The position numbers were made by a program, and so were the translations under genes. 64,000 nucleotides of DNA from contig JAUMIR010000003.1 of NCBI GenBank assembly GCA_030847615.1, positions 71,248,001 to 71,312,000 on the forward strand, read 5' to 3'. Source of the stretch: Gambelia wislizenii. Its lineage: Eukaryota; Chordata; Lepidosauria; Squamata; Crotaphytidae. Shown piece by piece: positions 13,401-22,344 of the stretch (position 1 is the first letter of the stretch; the number at the start of each line of letters is the position of its first letter). The notes under the pieces were generated by a model, which saw nothing but the letters and a program-made list of their open reading frames with translations, searched no databases and had not been told where the DNA came from.

Positions 13401-16400
13401 TAAATCCTACTTAAATAAATCAGAAAACCACCAATCATGGTCAGCCTTGAGGATTATAAATAAAGTAAGAGATCATCTGAAATTTGCTGTTACCTTCTGT
13501 TAAGTTTATTGCAGTGGAATTTGAACCATAAGAACTAGACACAAGATTTTCCAACTCACTTAACTATGCATTAATGAACAGACTCTTTTTAGTGATTTCT
13601 CACTGAAAAACCCACAAGAATGTTAAAGCAGCAACAGCTTATCTTCAATATAGCCTGAATGTCACCTGCCTGGATAGGTTGATGAATGATGTGCTGAACT
13701 GCTGGTTGAGCTGTCGCTGCATTTGGCAACTGTGAAGCTGGCCTCAGCACTGTTGTTACTTTAGAACTGGACATCACAGCAGCTGCTGCTGCACCTGAGG
13801 GGGGAAAATCTATGTGCATGTAACTGAGATAAACACACAGACATTAAATTTCATTAAATGTGCCAGAATGACCGCAACTGTAGCTTCAAGAAGAAAACAC
13901 AACAATGAATTAAGGGGAGAGCTACTAGTAGTGTTAACTAAACCCAGTGACTTACATAACCCTTCAGGGGGTAACAGTAACAGGACAGGTGCAATGTTTT
14001 AAATTGCTTTGCCATGGTTAAACAATTAGGAGTGGGCTGTGTAGCTGTGTGCTCCCTATTCACTGTTTGTCCCTTCAGAAACTGCTCACTTTCATTGTAA
14101 TTTAATGCACCGACGTTAACCACATCAAGTCTTATCTTTTAACCTATTGAACCCTAGTCAAGACAATCTAGCCAGCTTTAGTGGAAGCTGACATTGGTAC
14201 TGATACTAACTGCAGTTAAGGCTAGTGGATTTATCTACAACAGCGGTAAGGGGAAAGTACTGTCAGGGGGCCTCATGTAGCTTCCCAAGCTTACCCACAG
14301 CCTTACCTCTGGGGGAGGGGAAGATTTTTCACCCTCAAATGGCCTGCTCCTGTAGTGGTAGCTTACCTTTACTCTCTACCGTACTCCCACCAAAAAACAA
14401 CAACTGATTTCAAATTTTGGTTTGTGCAACCAAAAGCTAGAGTGAAAATTGTCTTTCTTCCTTACCACAGTTTCCCATCAAGAAGGTAAGGAGGTGGAGA
14501 AAGTGCATGATTCAAAGCACACCCTAAAATATATTGGTGTACTATATTCCACTGTATGACTATTTAGATTAATATTTTCCTCCAAGATAGCAGAGCTAAA
14601 AAAATATAAGGAGTCACTTCATGTCCTAGTCCAGTCTTCCCTAGATAATTCAAAACATGAAGTGGCACCTCTATTTACCATAGCCCCAAATTTGTTCAGA
14701 ATAGATTAATACATAATCACTATTCTCAAAACTGTATCATTCCATACAGTACCTCGAGGTAAATGAGAAGCACCAATGTGTAATGGTGGCCCAGGAGCAC
14801 TGCTTCGAATGATTGACATCTGAACATTGGTTGTCATGATATGGTGGACGTTACTGGGATGTCCCTGTGTGCAAGAAAGGCTACATGAGGTTTTTTCATA
14901 CACAACCACAAATCACAGCTAACACCTTTATAGACAGATTTGAATGTACAACTTAGTTTAGCATTATTACTGTAGGAAATACAAATTAAAGTTGGGGTAG
15001 AATTAAGGACAGAGCACCTTATAGTCCTTTCCCTGTTCTTTTCATGGCTTTAACAAATAAAAAAAAATACTTTAGCTGTAGAGAATGCTTACCTGTTGTC
15101 CACTGATGGTTGCTACAGGAATAGCTGAGGCCTGTGGGATGCTGCTCTCCATTGTTACAGTAACCTGCCCAGGGACTTTGGTGGGGCCAGAAAGGGTGGA
15201 AGGTGGAGCTGGCGCAATAGGACGGCTGGGTATTGTAGGCTTCAGAGGAGGCTGAAAAGAACATAAAGATGTAACAGCTTGCTCTTTGCAATTTGTAGCA
15301 AAGAAATAAACAGAAATAATACAAAAATACACCAGTTCTCTTAAGTTGGAGGATGGGGCATACGTTCTGTACAGAAAATTACTAAATAAACACTGTCAAA
15401 ATAAACTATTTTGATTTCTTTGTAAATACAGATTCTCAGAAGAGGAATAATGGAAAAGAAGAATCTTTGTAAAGCAATGCAGCCTTAGAAACAAAGAATA
15501 GCTAGTTTAAGAGCTTTTATACTGGATGACTAAGGAAAGAAATAAACATACAACATAAAGAAACACCCCATCAACTTCCTGGAAACCTTTTTGATTTTGT
15601 GTCACAATAATTTGTTTTGATGTCAGTCTCTCTGCTAATTAAAAACGAATCTATGATTTTTAAAGATTAATTACAGTTGGCCTGTCATATCCATGGGCTC
15701 CAGAGCCACAGATTTAATCAACCGCAGACCAAAGATGCAGAAATAGTAAATAAATAAATAATATTAATAATACCTGAGATCTAGTTCAACCAGGCCAAGA
15801 AGCAGTCCCAGGGCAGCAGCAGAGGTGGCAGCAAGGCCTACCTGCCAGGCGTGCATTCGTCGTGCTCCCCTGCCTCCGAGGAGCATGCCAGCCATCTGCC
15901 CACTTCCCCCTCATGTGCCAGCATCGTGACTTACATGGGCACAAGTCCCTTTTGGGACAAGGCACAGAGGGCTACTCTCTTACCCTTCTGCTCTGTCCAA
16001 AAACCTCCTCCACACAACACCCTCAAGTTTCAGGGTGAAGCGGGGAGTGGTAAGTCCCAGCTGCTAGGCATGCATTCTTTGTGCTCCCCCAACTGCAGAC
16101 AGCCCATCAGCCACCAGTTTCCACCTTTGGAATGAAACAGAAGTGCGTCAGCTGCTGCCTCAAAGGCATTTCCGCTCGTTCATTCCAAAGACAGAACTGG
16201 GTGGCTGGTGGGCTACAGGAGGTAGGGGAGACCAAAGAATGCACACCTGCCGTCACCTCTGCTCCTTGCCCTATGACATATTATTAATAGGGATTCGAAC
16301 ATCCACATTGTTGGCTATCTGTGCAGGGTCCTGGAACCAAACCCCCGCAGATACCAAAGGCCCACTGAATGTAATTGTACACTGCTTGCTCTAAAATAGC

Positions 16401-19400
16401 TACAGTCAGTTTGCTAAGACTGTGGCTCCAAGATATGCTTCATTTTATACAGAACACGTCAGCTCCTAAACATTTTCGGCGAATATTTCTACTAGGCTGC
16501 ACGCATTTCAAAATATGTCACCAAATTAAAAATGTCATATACATGTTTCCAACCTTCTCTATCCCAATGATTTAGGGTATGTAAAAATACTCAATTAAAT
16601 GCTAGAATGAAGAGAAAGTTGCAAATTAAAGTCTGGCCCAAGTGAACTTCATTATGGTTCACTACCTTAAACAGTATCTCCAGTATGAACATGACCTTCC
16701 TTACCTTCATAAGTCCTTCAGGAAAAGAAAGTGGCACTGCTGGAGTCAGATGAGCTGGAGGAGCTGCCACTGTAACAGGAACACCAGGCTGCACAGTATG
16801 ATGCGGAGTCAACATTTGCACCTGTGGATATGGCCGAACTACTACGGTTTCCTGCTTCTCTTCACGAGACTGCAAAGAGCCACCAGGGACCACGTGATCT
16901 CTGGGAGTAACTTCCAATTCTCTGCTAGGTTCATCACTTACTACTGACAAGAGAAAAAGGTACAACATTTTGGAAAGGAAAAGTCTAGATTAAGTCTGAT
17001 CAAAATATGCAAACACTGTATTATCTTTGATTTCAATGGCATTTACTTCCAGATAACTATACTTAGTAGTGCAGACTACTTGAACAAACCCAGTAGTTGC
17101 CTTACCTGTAGTTGTTGGGTTTATCAATCCAGTAGCTCCACTTGTGGAGATTGGAGGAGGAGCTGGTCCTAGACTAGTTGAAGGGGCTCCAGAACGAGGA
17201 AACTGCTGAGAACTCATTTCCACCTATGGAGCACACACAGAATGATAAATATATGGCCATGCTCTGGAATCCCCTTGTTTATAAGGAATCCCAGTTCATT
17301 CAACTTGACTACACACTTGACAATTGAAAATTTCCAAGCAAACTTTTCCCTCACCAAAATTCTGGCTATAAAGCTGAAATACAAACTTCTCAGTGAAGTT
17401 CAACAATACTTTTAAATAAGAGTGTAGCAACCTCTAAACCCTAAACTAGTAATGTGGGTCATGTGCAAGTGGCAACAGCATGTACGCTTCAAACAAATCC
17501 AGTGTTTGCATAAAAAATCTATGACGTTTACTTGGGGCATGACAGAAGGCTCTTCTTGCTTGCAATTAGAAGGCACTGTGCAGCTGTCTTATCTTTATTT
17601 CCTTTAGTGAACTTTCTATATAAAGAAAAAAGATGGAAAACTAATGGAAAAACAAGGGAGGACTGCAAGTACACTATAGAATTGTACCCCTTTAAAATCC
17701 AGTGAGTGTGGCAGGACAACAGTTTGAGAAAAATATTTCTCTGGAATTATGCTCAGAAGTAAATCCTACTCTGCTCCATAAGCCTTACACCCAGGTGTAT
17801 GCAGAAGATGGGAGCATTACATCTGTTTGTGTTAAGATTTTGCTACTACAAAATGAATAATTTCTAACCAGTACTTAACTTATGAAATCATCTTAACTCA
17901 TTAGCAGTAAAACTAAACAGAAGTTGCTGGACAAGTACTTCTGCAGGTCTGACACTGTTCTCAAAGTGTCTTCATAAGAGACTTTTAATAATGTGATAAA
18001 AATCAAAACAAATATACCACATAATCAAAACATGGAGATCAAAGGTTATGATTCCAACTACCAATTTTTTAAAATATGGTGTTAGGTATGGCTGTTCAGC
18101 ACTTCCAGCATCCTTCTGTCTTGGCACACTCATGTGCCTGGGAGTTACCTGAAAGATAAGAGGGGAAAGCCACTCTTTTTACTATGTGTCTCTATATGTG
18201 CAGGAAGATATATTTTCTAGGAGAGGAACAAAATTTAGTAAAATTCTGGTCAATTTTTCCTGAGTTAAGCCCAAGAAGATGTATTTCTAGAAAGGATTAG
18301 TTCTGCTCTAGACAACAAACCTTGCTAGACTTCATTCTTTCAATTCAAATTAAATTCCTATCTGGAAAAAAAAGGGGGGTATTCAGTCCTCTTCCTTGAA
18401 GATATTACTTGGCATAGAAATCAAGGAAACTGCATATTTGGTGTATGATTGAATAAATATGGGTGATCTGATCTACGCTCTTCAAAGATTTTAATGAGGA
18501 AGGATGCATAAACTGAAGACATAGGATCTGGATCTACTTTAGAGATACACAAGCTACCGTGTTCTTCCTGTTAAGCCTTTAGACAGCCTGTGAGACTATA
18601 ACTGCTCTGGCAGCATTGAGAGAAATTTATACTACGGTATATGCTCCTAAAGCAGCAAGCTGTGTGCAGCCATCAGTCTCCACTCTACACTGTAAACAGC
18701 TATATACCACATTTCCCATTAATACATCATGCTCATTTCAACTGAAGACCTACAAAAGGTTTTAAAATAAGTCTAGCCTTCCTAGCTGATCTTGTCCTCT
18801 CTCTTCCTTTCTTCAGCCTGAGGGAGGATGTGCTCCACAGCTGAACCACGTAGAAGCTGGGAGCATTCAACAGCATAAATGATAGATTCTCTTGCACCAG
18901 CACTAAGAGTGCAATCCTCTGCACAAGTACTCATGACAAATTACCAATGAGTAACCATCAATGGGATCAGACTTCATAAGTGAATATTAAGAAGTGGGTT
19001 TCAGTGAGAAGGAAAAGTTCTCTCCTAGGATCAAGCTGATTATTAATATTATTATGCATCAACAGTACAGTAAAAGCTAGTCTGCCAGCCTGCTGAGTAG
19101 ACTGTAATCACAGAAACCAGGGACGGGAAACATGTGCCTCTCAAGATTTTGCAGAACTATATCTCTCATCATCCATCACTAGTAGCTGTTGTTATTGTGT
19201 GCCTTCAAGTCATTTCTGACTTATAGTGACCTTAAAGGGGGGGGGTGTTCTTGGCAAGATTTGTTCAGAGGGGGTTTGCATTTGGTCTTCCTCTGGGGCT
19301 GAGAGCGTGTGACTTGCCCAGGGTCACCCAGTGGGTTTCAATGGCTGAGCAGGGATTTGAACCCAGGTTTCCAGAGTTGTAGTCCAACACTCAAACCACT

Positions 19401-21950
19401 ACATCACATTGATTCTCAGTAGTAGCTATGCTAAGTATTATATGATTTATTCTCCCAAAGAAAAACTCAAGGCAGGTAAAGGTTGATAGGAAGTGCAACT
19501 GCTCAGTCTGAAAGGCGACACGTTCATCATTCCTGAGATAAACCTATGCAAAGCCTGTGTTTCCAGTCTAACCTTCAGCATATCCTCTGCATCTCTTGGT
19601 GCCACCATCAAAACCACCTTATGACACAGTACACAATCTTAAACTCTATCCTCCCTGTTTCATTTCTGAACTAAACCAGAGCTATTCCCATCATCCATTC
19701 AGAAAGCAGAATGCAGCCTTCAGGGGAGAGAGAGAGAGAGAGCGTCTTGAACTCTCAACCCTCACAAGCCAAATGAGATATCTCAAGACACCCATGAGCC
19801 CCATGACTCCGGTGAGCAGGATCAGCTCCTTTCATTACATACTTATGGTTGCAAGCAGGCCATGGAACTACTTGGTTCCAAACTGTTTAGGGTGTTAACC
19901 AGTCAAAACCAGTATTCTAAGCTGAGCCTGGACACAGCCAGACAAACAATACAACTACACAGTACTAATGTTAAATGTTCACAAAGCCTGGCCCTCCAAA
20001 GCATCCCGATGATAACATACTGTAGCAGTTGAAGTTTCTAAGCCATCTATCAAAGTGGTTTCCATTGCAAAATCCTAGCCTGTAACCAAAACATGTTTAA
20101 CTGAGGGAAAGTCTGGTTTCTCTAGATGGGGTTGGAGCAAGGTTGTTTTTCTGCTGCTCCAGAGACTAGGACACAGAGCAATGTGTTCAAACTACAGGAA
20201 AAGGGATTTTCCTAACATAGGATGAACTTTCTGACAGTAAGAGCTGTTTGGCAGTGGAATACACTGGCTCGTATTGTGGTGGAGTCTCCTTTGTTGGAGG
20301 TTTTTAAACAGAGGCTGGATGGCCATCTGTTGGGGGTGCTTTGATTGTGTATTCCTCCATGGCAGGGGGTTGGACTGGATGGCCCTTGTGGTCTCTTCCA
20401 ACTCTATGATTAATTCTATGATTCTAATTTTTTCAGCCATGGTGGGAGGTCTGGAAGCCATACCCTATGAGGAGTGGCTTAGGGAGCTGAGCATGTTTAG
20501 TCTGGAGAAGAGAAGGTTGAGAGGATGATAACTATGTTTAAATATTTGAAGGGATGTCATACTGAGGATGGAGCAAGCTTGTTTTCAGCTGCTCCGGAGA
20601 CTAGGACGTGGAGCAATGGGTTCAAACTACAGGAATAGAGATTCCACTTCAACATTAGAAGGAACTTTCTGACAGTAAGAGCTGTTCGGCAGTGGAACAC
20701 ACTCCCTCGGAGCATGGTGGGATCTCCTTCCTTGGAGGTCTTTAAACAGAGGCTGGATGGCCGTCTGTCAGGGATGCTTTGATCGTAATTTCCTGCTCAG
20801 CAGGGGGTTGGACTGGATGGCTCCTGTGGTCTCTTCCAGCTCTACAATTCTATGCTTCTATGAGTCAGTAGTGTGATGCAGCAGCTAAAAAAGACAATGC
20901 AATTCTAGGTTGCATTAACAGGAGGAGTAAAGTGTCTAGATCAAGGGATGTGTGGGGTGGTGAAGCATGAAGTTCCTCCGAGTGTGGGGGAGTCTCCTTC
21001 TTTGGAGGTTTTTAAACAGAGGCTGGACGGCCATCTGTCGGGAATGATGTGATTGTGTCTTCCTGCATGGCAGGGGGTTGGACTGGATGCCCCTTGGGGT
21101 CTCTGATTCTATGCCACGCTCTTCTTCCCTGGGCCAGCCATACGCACCTCATCTTCGCCCCCGCGGCGGCCTTAAGCGAGGGAAGGGGGACCCACGGAGG
21201 AGGAGGGGAGCAGCCGTGCTGGCCAGAGCTCGGCCAACAACGCGAGACCCACCTCCCAGCCCCGGCATAAATCGCCCCGTTCCCCTTTCTGCTCCCGATC
21301 CCAGGAGGCCTTTAATGCGGAACCCCGACGGCGGGAAGCGCGAACAACTCGCAAGCGGCGCAAGGGCGGCAGGGACCCTCCCTTCTCCCTCTCGCTCCAC
21401 CCCCCGGGCTCTACCCATCTCAGTCCCGCCTCCTCTCCCGCAGCAGCCAATGGCAAGGGTTCCTCTTCCGACGGCTGACCAATCCCACACCGAATAGCAA
21501 AAGGCCTCCTGACCAATGAGAAATCCCGCAGCGCTCGCGCCTGACTACCAATGGGAAAACAAGCAATGGCTGGTCCGGAGAGTTGGGGCCCGCCTCCTTT
21601 TCGCTGCCTGATCACTCGCGGTGAAACAGAGGCGGCAGAGACCCGGATGTTGGGCGAGGATAAAAGCGCTGCCGCCACCGCCGCCGTGATCACCCTTCGT
21701 TTCCCTCATGAGCTCTAGACGGGTGGGTCGTTCCGCTCCGGGCCAGCCGCCGTCCCTCGCTCCCTCATCCGGGGGCGTTTGGGCTGGAAGGCGCGGGGGG
21801 CGTCTCTCTCTACTCTCGAGACGAGCTCTTCTTCTTACCTGCAGCCGAAGATGCGGCGGAATCTCCCTCACAAAAGCCCCCAGCGCTGCTTCTTGGCGCT
21901 GACACTGAGTGGCGTGGAGGGGGCGGGGGAGGCGTTCAGTCCGGGACTGT
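1050..21950 (-). CDS. SAP130: SAP130, Sin3A-associated protein 130 (5' and middle exons)
   Basis: Subunit of the nuclear mSin3A/HDAC co-repressor complex. Fifteen coding exons and one 5' exon can be joined on the minus strand, giving about 807 codons including one cassette exon. The reading starts at the ATG at 17217-17215 (MSSQQFPRSG). The product seen here is the long, disordered P/T/A/Q-rich N-terminal and middle part of the family, with recognisable blocks such as HIIHQPIQ, VQFQYFLPTYPPS, LRKKP and IKEEVEPMD (an IKEE sumoylation-type motif). The C-terminal Sin3-binding region is encoded beyond the left edge. Splice phases agree at every join. Intron 1 is about 4.6 kb; the gene is diluted by many transposon insertions. 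The identity rests on my recall of the human family member and on the neighbouring UGGT1; no alignment was run. Confidence 0.95.
2361..2465 (-). CDS. SAP130: SAP130 exon 15, in-frame 105-nt cassette
   Basis: Acceptor TTGACAG and donor GTAAGAC flank a 105-nt exon encoding LAIRKNLIPPQPPEVAGTR and then VESSVRSTSGSPRPAG. Because 105 is divisible by 3 and the phase is the same on both sides, exon 14 can also splice straight to exon 16 (TDG to AKPK). Long and short SAP130 isoforms differing by this segment are known in mammals. Confidence 0.88.
3000..3174 (-). CDS. SAP130: SAP130 exon 14
   Basis: Acceptor TCACCTAG, donor GTAAGTAAG. Encodes VLADGATIMANPISN through SSPRPSILRKKPTTDG; the basic LRKKP is a plausible nuclear-localisation piece. 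It is 175 nt and phase-matched to exons 13 and 15/16. Confidence 0.95.
3337..3534. mobile_element. Tigger-like MITE copy A
   Basis: Starts TACAGCAGGACCCCCATAGC and ends in the complementary GGATATGGGGGTCC; the last bases of the right terminal repeat are lost. The interior contains further short inverted pieces (ATAATTGAATCAGTGGA). Lies in SAP130 intron 13. Same terminal repeat family as the copies at 46864 and 59765. Confidence 0.65.
3535..4939. other. SAP130 intron 13, no gene seen
   Basis: Unassigned intronic DNA. Open frames at 3814-4266 and nearby have no family resemblance I recognise, no exon-like splice context that fits SAP130, and are treated as chance. Confidence 0.5.
4940..6097 (+). 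pseudogene. Non-LTR retrotransposon (LINE) ORF2 remnant, split by a CR1
   Basis: Translating 4945-5360 gives the end of a reverse transcriptase domain: LFGLEVNLKKTEVLYQ, FTYLGSIISSD, STKISVYRAIVLSILLYGSE. After a CR1 insertion (5363-5545) the LINE resumes with NVAVLEQAGITSIEA and runs, with frameshifts and a stop near 5790, to a cysteine/histidine C-terminal finger (CAF/L-C...GLFSHQRAC type) and the 3' end GAAGAAAAGCCAGAGAGA. Two further 3' copies are at 22915 and 29633. Non-functional. The clade is not settled from the sequence alone. Confidence 0.8.
5363..5545 (+). mobile_element. CR1 LINE 3' end nested in the older LINE
   Basis: Contains the typical CR1 3' region (AAACAGAGGCTGGATTGCC, GGGGGTTGGACTGGATGG) and ends with the hallmark ATTCTATGATTCTATGAT. 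It interrupts the surrounding LINE reading frame, so it inserted later. Confidence 0.9.
6205..6715 (+). mobile_element. L2-type LINE 3' end
   Basis: Carries the conserved end-of-ORF region (GTGGTGGAATTCTCTCCCTC) and 3' UTR, ending TTGTAAGCTGCCCTGAGATC and a degenerate GGGACAGAAATA tail, the pattern seen in reptile L2 3' ends. Inside SAP130 intron 13. Confidence 0.65.
6774..7076 (-). CDS. SAP130: SAP130 exon 13, with internal Q/P/A peptide repeats
   Basis: Acceptor TTGCTCTAG, donor GTATTC. Encodes SAQAPNSAIAAQTGVGVAS and MQLMTVDASHARHIQ, followed by about five degenerate 10-11 residue repeats of the form GIQ(S/P)API(G/S)(A/T)Q. It is 303 nt, the second longest exon of the gene in this window. 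The repeat tract is visible at the DNA level as a coding minisatellite. Confidence 0.95.
7300..7383. repeat. Short tandem duplication at the edge of element B
   Basis: The block AGTATTATTGGCATTATGCTAC with AAAAGAAAT occurs about two and a half times in a row immediately left of the GC-rich element, replacing the expected first bases of its terminal repeat. Confidence 0.7.
7455..8065 (+). repeat. GC-rich minisatellite with dense G-runs
   Basis: Units of GGCCTCCGCGGGGCC and CACGAAGGCC separated by GGGGAGGGAGGGGGGAAGGCC. Around 7810-7895 runs of four to six Gs recur every few bases on the plus strand, a G-quadruplex-type pattern. Confidence 0.8.
8066..8396 (-). mobile_element. L2 3' tail inserted in the GC array
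   Basis: Begins with an (ATA/AAT)n run, then TTTTATTTCTATCCCGCCCC and CGGGGCGGCTTACAATATAA, the reverse complement of an L2 3' end. The flanking GC array resumes directly afterwards at 8397. Confidence 0.75.
9500..9670 (+). mobile_element. SINE 3' part (second tRNA-SINE family)
   Basis: Contains CTGCTTAATGCAGTGTAGATG, AAACAATTTGTAAGC and TTTATACCCCGCTTTTCAG, the reverse complement of the body of the full copy at 39345-39623. The tRNA-like head is missing. An ACACACATTAGCTAAC motif is locally triplicated at 9508-9551. Confidence 0.6.
10056..10174 (-). CDS. SAP130: SAP130 exon 12
   Basis: Acceptor CCTCTGTAG, donor GTAAGAAAT. Encodes QSVPVQFQYFLPTYPPS and TYTPITSSVSTIRQYP, one of the best conserved SAP130 segments. 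119 nt; phases fit exons 11 and 13. Confidence 0.96.
11403..11544 (-). CDS. SAP130: SAP130 exon 11
   Basis: Acceptor TGCTGCAG would follow CATTCTG..., donor GTAACTG. Encodes KVVPQQITHTSPRIQSDY and AERSNLIPISGHRASPNP. 142 nt, phase-matched. Confidence 0.95.
11825..11929 (-). CDS. SAP130: SAP130 exon 10
   Basis: Acceptor TTTCCTTTCAG, donor GTGAGAGAG. Encodes GSVSHTQAPTSTIVTVTVP and SHSSHATAVTTSNIPV. 105 nt. Confidence 0.95.
12304..12394 (-). CDS. SAP130: SAP130 exon 9
   Basis: Acceptor TTTTTTCTACAG, donor GTGAGTATT. Encodes KTIFSTGTPVAAATVAPI and LATNSIPSATTA. 91 nt. The open frame on the plus strand here is a shadow. Confidence 0.95.
12602..12752 (-). CDS. SAP130: SAP130 exon 8
   Basis: Acceptor TTTTTTCCCAG, donor GTGAAACAT. 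Encodes RPTLSIQQHPPSAPISIQ and TRITLPSHPAIGAQKQQLHT, ending MAQ. 151 nt. Confidence 0.95.
13236..13360 (-). CDS. SAP130: SAP130 exon 7
   Basis: Acceptor CTTATACAG, donor GTAACAAC. Encodes SRPAVTTSSTIPPAVVATVS and ATRAQSPVITTTTHATES. 125 nt; it has no long open frame of its own on this strand but fits both neighbours in phase. Confidence 0.93.
13670..13794 (-). CDS. SAP130: SAP130 exon 6, with apparent GC splice donor
   Basis: Acceptor GGGGGAAA...CCTCAG; encodes AAAAAVMSSSKVTTVLRPAS to AVQHIIHQPIQ. The frame-compatible end is ATCCAG followed by GCAGGTGACA, that is a GC-AG intron. The GT four bases downstream would add GCAG and shift the frame into exon 7. 125 nt. Confidence 0.9.
14753..14864 (-). 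CDS. SAP130: SAP130 exon 5
   Basis: Acceptor TTGCACACAG, donor GTACTGT. Encodes GHPSNVHHIMTTNVQMSII and RSSAPGPPLHIGASHLPR. 112 nt. Confidence 0.95.
15093..15251 (-). CDS. SAP130: SAP130 exon 4
   Basis: Acceptor GTTCTTTTCAG, donor GTAAGCATT. Encodes PPLKPTIPSRPIAPAPPSTL and VPGQVTVTMESSIPQASAIP, ending ATISGQQ. 159 nt, phase 0 at both ends. Confidence 0.95.
15672..16373. mobile_element. Tigger-like element C with foldback interior
   Basis: Starts TACAGTTGGCCTGTCATATC and ends CAGATACCAAAGGCCCACTG...TGTA, flanked by TA. The interior carries imperfect inverted arms at about 16068-16134 and 16178-16245 (both with GCATTCTTTG and CATTCCAAAG in opposite orientation), plus a diverged third copy near 15848. 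In SAP130 intron 3. Confidence 0.72.
16705..16943 (-). CDS. SAP130: SAP130 exon 3
   Basis: Acceptor CTCTTGTCAG, donor GTAAGGAAG. Encodes VSDEPSRELEVTPRDHVVP, SLQSREEKQETVVVRPYPQV and APPAHLTPAVPLSFPEGLMK. 239 nt. Confidence 0.96.
17106..17223 (-). CDS. SAP130: SAP130 exon 2, start codon
   Basis: Acceptor TGTGTGCTCCATAG, donor GTAAGGC. The first clear ATG is at 17217-17215 and opens MSSQQFPRSGAPSTSLGP. The frame is also open upstream through GTG GAA and, across the splice, into exon 1 (..HLRLQ|VE), as in longer mammalian isoforms, but I see no in-frame ATG upstream. Confidence 0.93.
17224..19120. other. SAP130 intron 1, left part, no gene seen
   Basis: AT-rich intron sequence without recognisable transposon ends or coding similarity. 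Short open frames on both strands are isolated and non-repetitive. Confidence 0.5.
19122..19186. mobile_element. hAT-type MITE fragment
   Basis: The pattern of GAACTATATCTCTCATCATCC matches the same repeat family as the fuller copy at 27130-27258 (TTGCAGTTCCCATCATCCC). It is cut off by the adjoining Sauria SINE. Confidence 0.45.
19186..19420 (-). mobile_element. Sauria-type SINE, antisense
   Basis: Reading the minus strand gives a tRNA-like head (GTAGTGGTTTGAGTGTTGGA with B box GGGTTCAAATCCC), then a body and a tail TTGAAGGCACACAATAAC, which in this family resembles the BovB LINE end. One of four copies in the window. Confidence 0.85.
20095..20428 (+). mobile_element. CR1 LINE 3' end, copy 1
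   Basis: Contains CTGACAGTAAGAGCTGTTTG, TTTAAACAGAGGCTGGATGG and TTGGACTGGATGGCCC, and ends TTCTATGATTCTA. First of three plus-oriented CR1 ends in tandem before the SAP130 promoter. Confidence 0.9.
20436..20865 (+). mobile_element. CR1 LINE 3' end, copy 2
   Basis: Longer copy that includes the end of ORF2 (translating to YEEWLRELSMFSLEKRRLRG, with a following stop) and the full 3' UTR to TTCTATGCTTCTATGA. Degenerate and non-coding. Confidence 0.9.
20960..21113 (+). mobile_element. CR1 LINE 3' end, copy 3
   Basis: Short copy with GGTTTTTAAACAGAGGCTGG and GGGGGTTGGACTGGATGCC, ending GATTCTATG directly at the edge of the SAP130 CpG island. Confidence 0.85.
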
Positions 21951-22330
21951 TGCTTCCGCTGCCGCAGCGACGCACCCCTCCCCGCTTCAGAGTGATTGGG
22001 TCCCGGCGAGCCCTGCCCACTGTGGCGAGGCTTTCTCCTCACGGGGCACGGCCATTGGCTAAGGCTCTCGTCCCCCTCCCCAAGAGGTTGCTGGGAGTTG
22101 AAGTTCGAGATGTGAGGCTGGTGTCGCGAGATGTTGGGGGAAGCAGGAAGAATGCGATTGGTCACTTGGAAGGAGGCGGGGCTTTCGTTGGTTGACTCCG
22201 CCTACCGAGATGGGGATTGGCTGGCTTCCTTTGGAGCGCTTTAGTAAAGGGCTTCGGGAAGGAGAAGGAGCTTCACTTCGTGATGAGATGGCGGGAAAAC
22301 GGCTTCGGAGCTGTCAGGATGAACATCAAG
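21130..22330 (-). promoter_or_regulatory. SAP130: SAP130 CpG-island promoter
   Basis: Strongly CpG-rich compared with its flanks and spanning the 5' exon. It contains GC boxes (GGGGGCGGGG near 21918, GGCGGGGC near 22175). CCAAT boxes on the plus strand lie at 21447, 21479, 21513 and 21548; on the minus strand (ATTGG as written) at 21995, 22054, 22157 and 22216. The minus-strand group sits upstream of SAP130 exon 1, where NF-Y sites are expected. No TATA box is evident. The transcription start cannot be fixed from sequence alone. Confidence 0.8.
21839..21950 (-). other. SAP130: SAP130 exon 1 (5' exon; upstream limit uncertain)
   Basis: A strong donor, GGCTGCAG|GTAAGAAG, ends an exon at 21839 inside the CpG island. 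The frame reaching it (..REIPPHLRLQ) continues into VEMSSQQ of exon 2, parallel to the longer mammalian N terminus. It stays open to about 22165, but only a GTG, not an ATG, opens it, so translation from this exon is doubtful. The right end is an estimate. Confidence 0.65.
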
Positions 22331-22344
22331 GCGTTGCGCAACCT

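Noticed and set aside
13589..13819. Read-through of SAP130 exon 6 into the intron using the GT donor at 13665
   Set aside because: It would add GCAG and break the frame with exon 7; the GC donor fits.
21172..22195. Open frames of 113-206 codons in the SAP130 CpG island
   Set aside because: GC-rich sequence has few stops. Only the segment ending HLRLQ at 21839 joins SAP130 in frame, and even that lacks an ATG.
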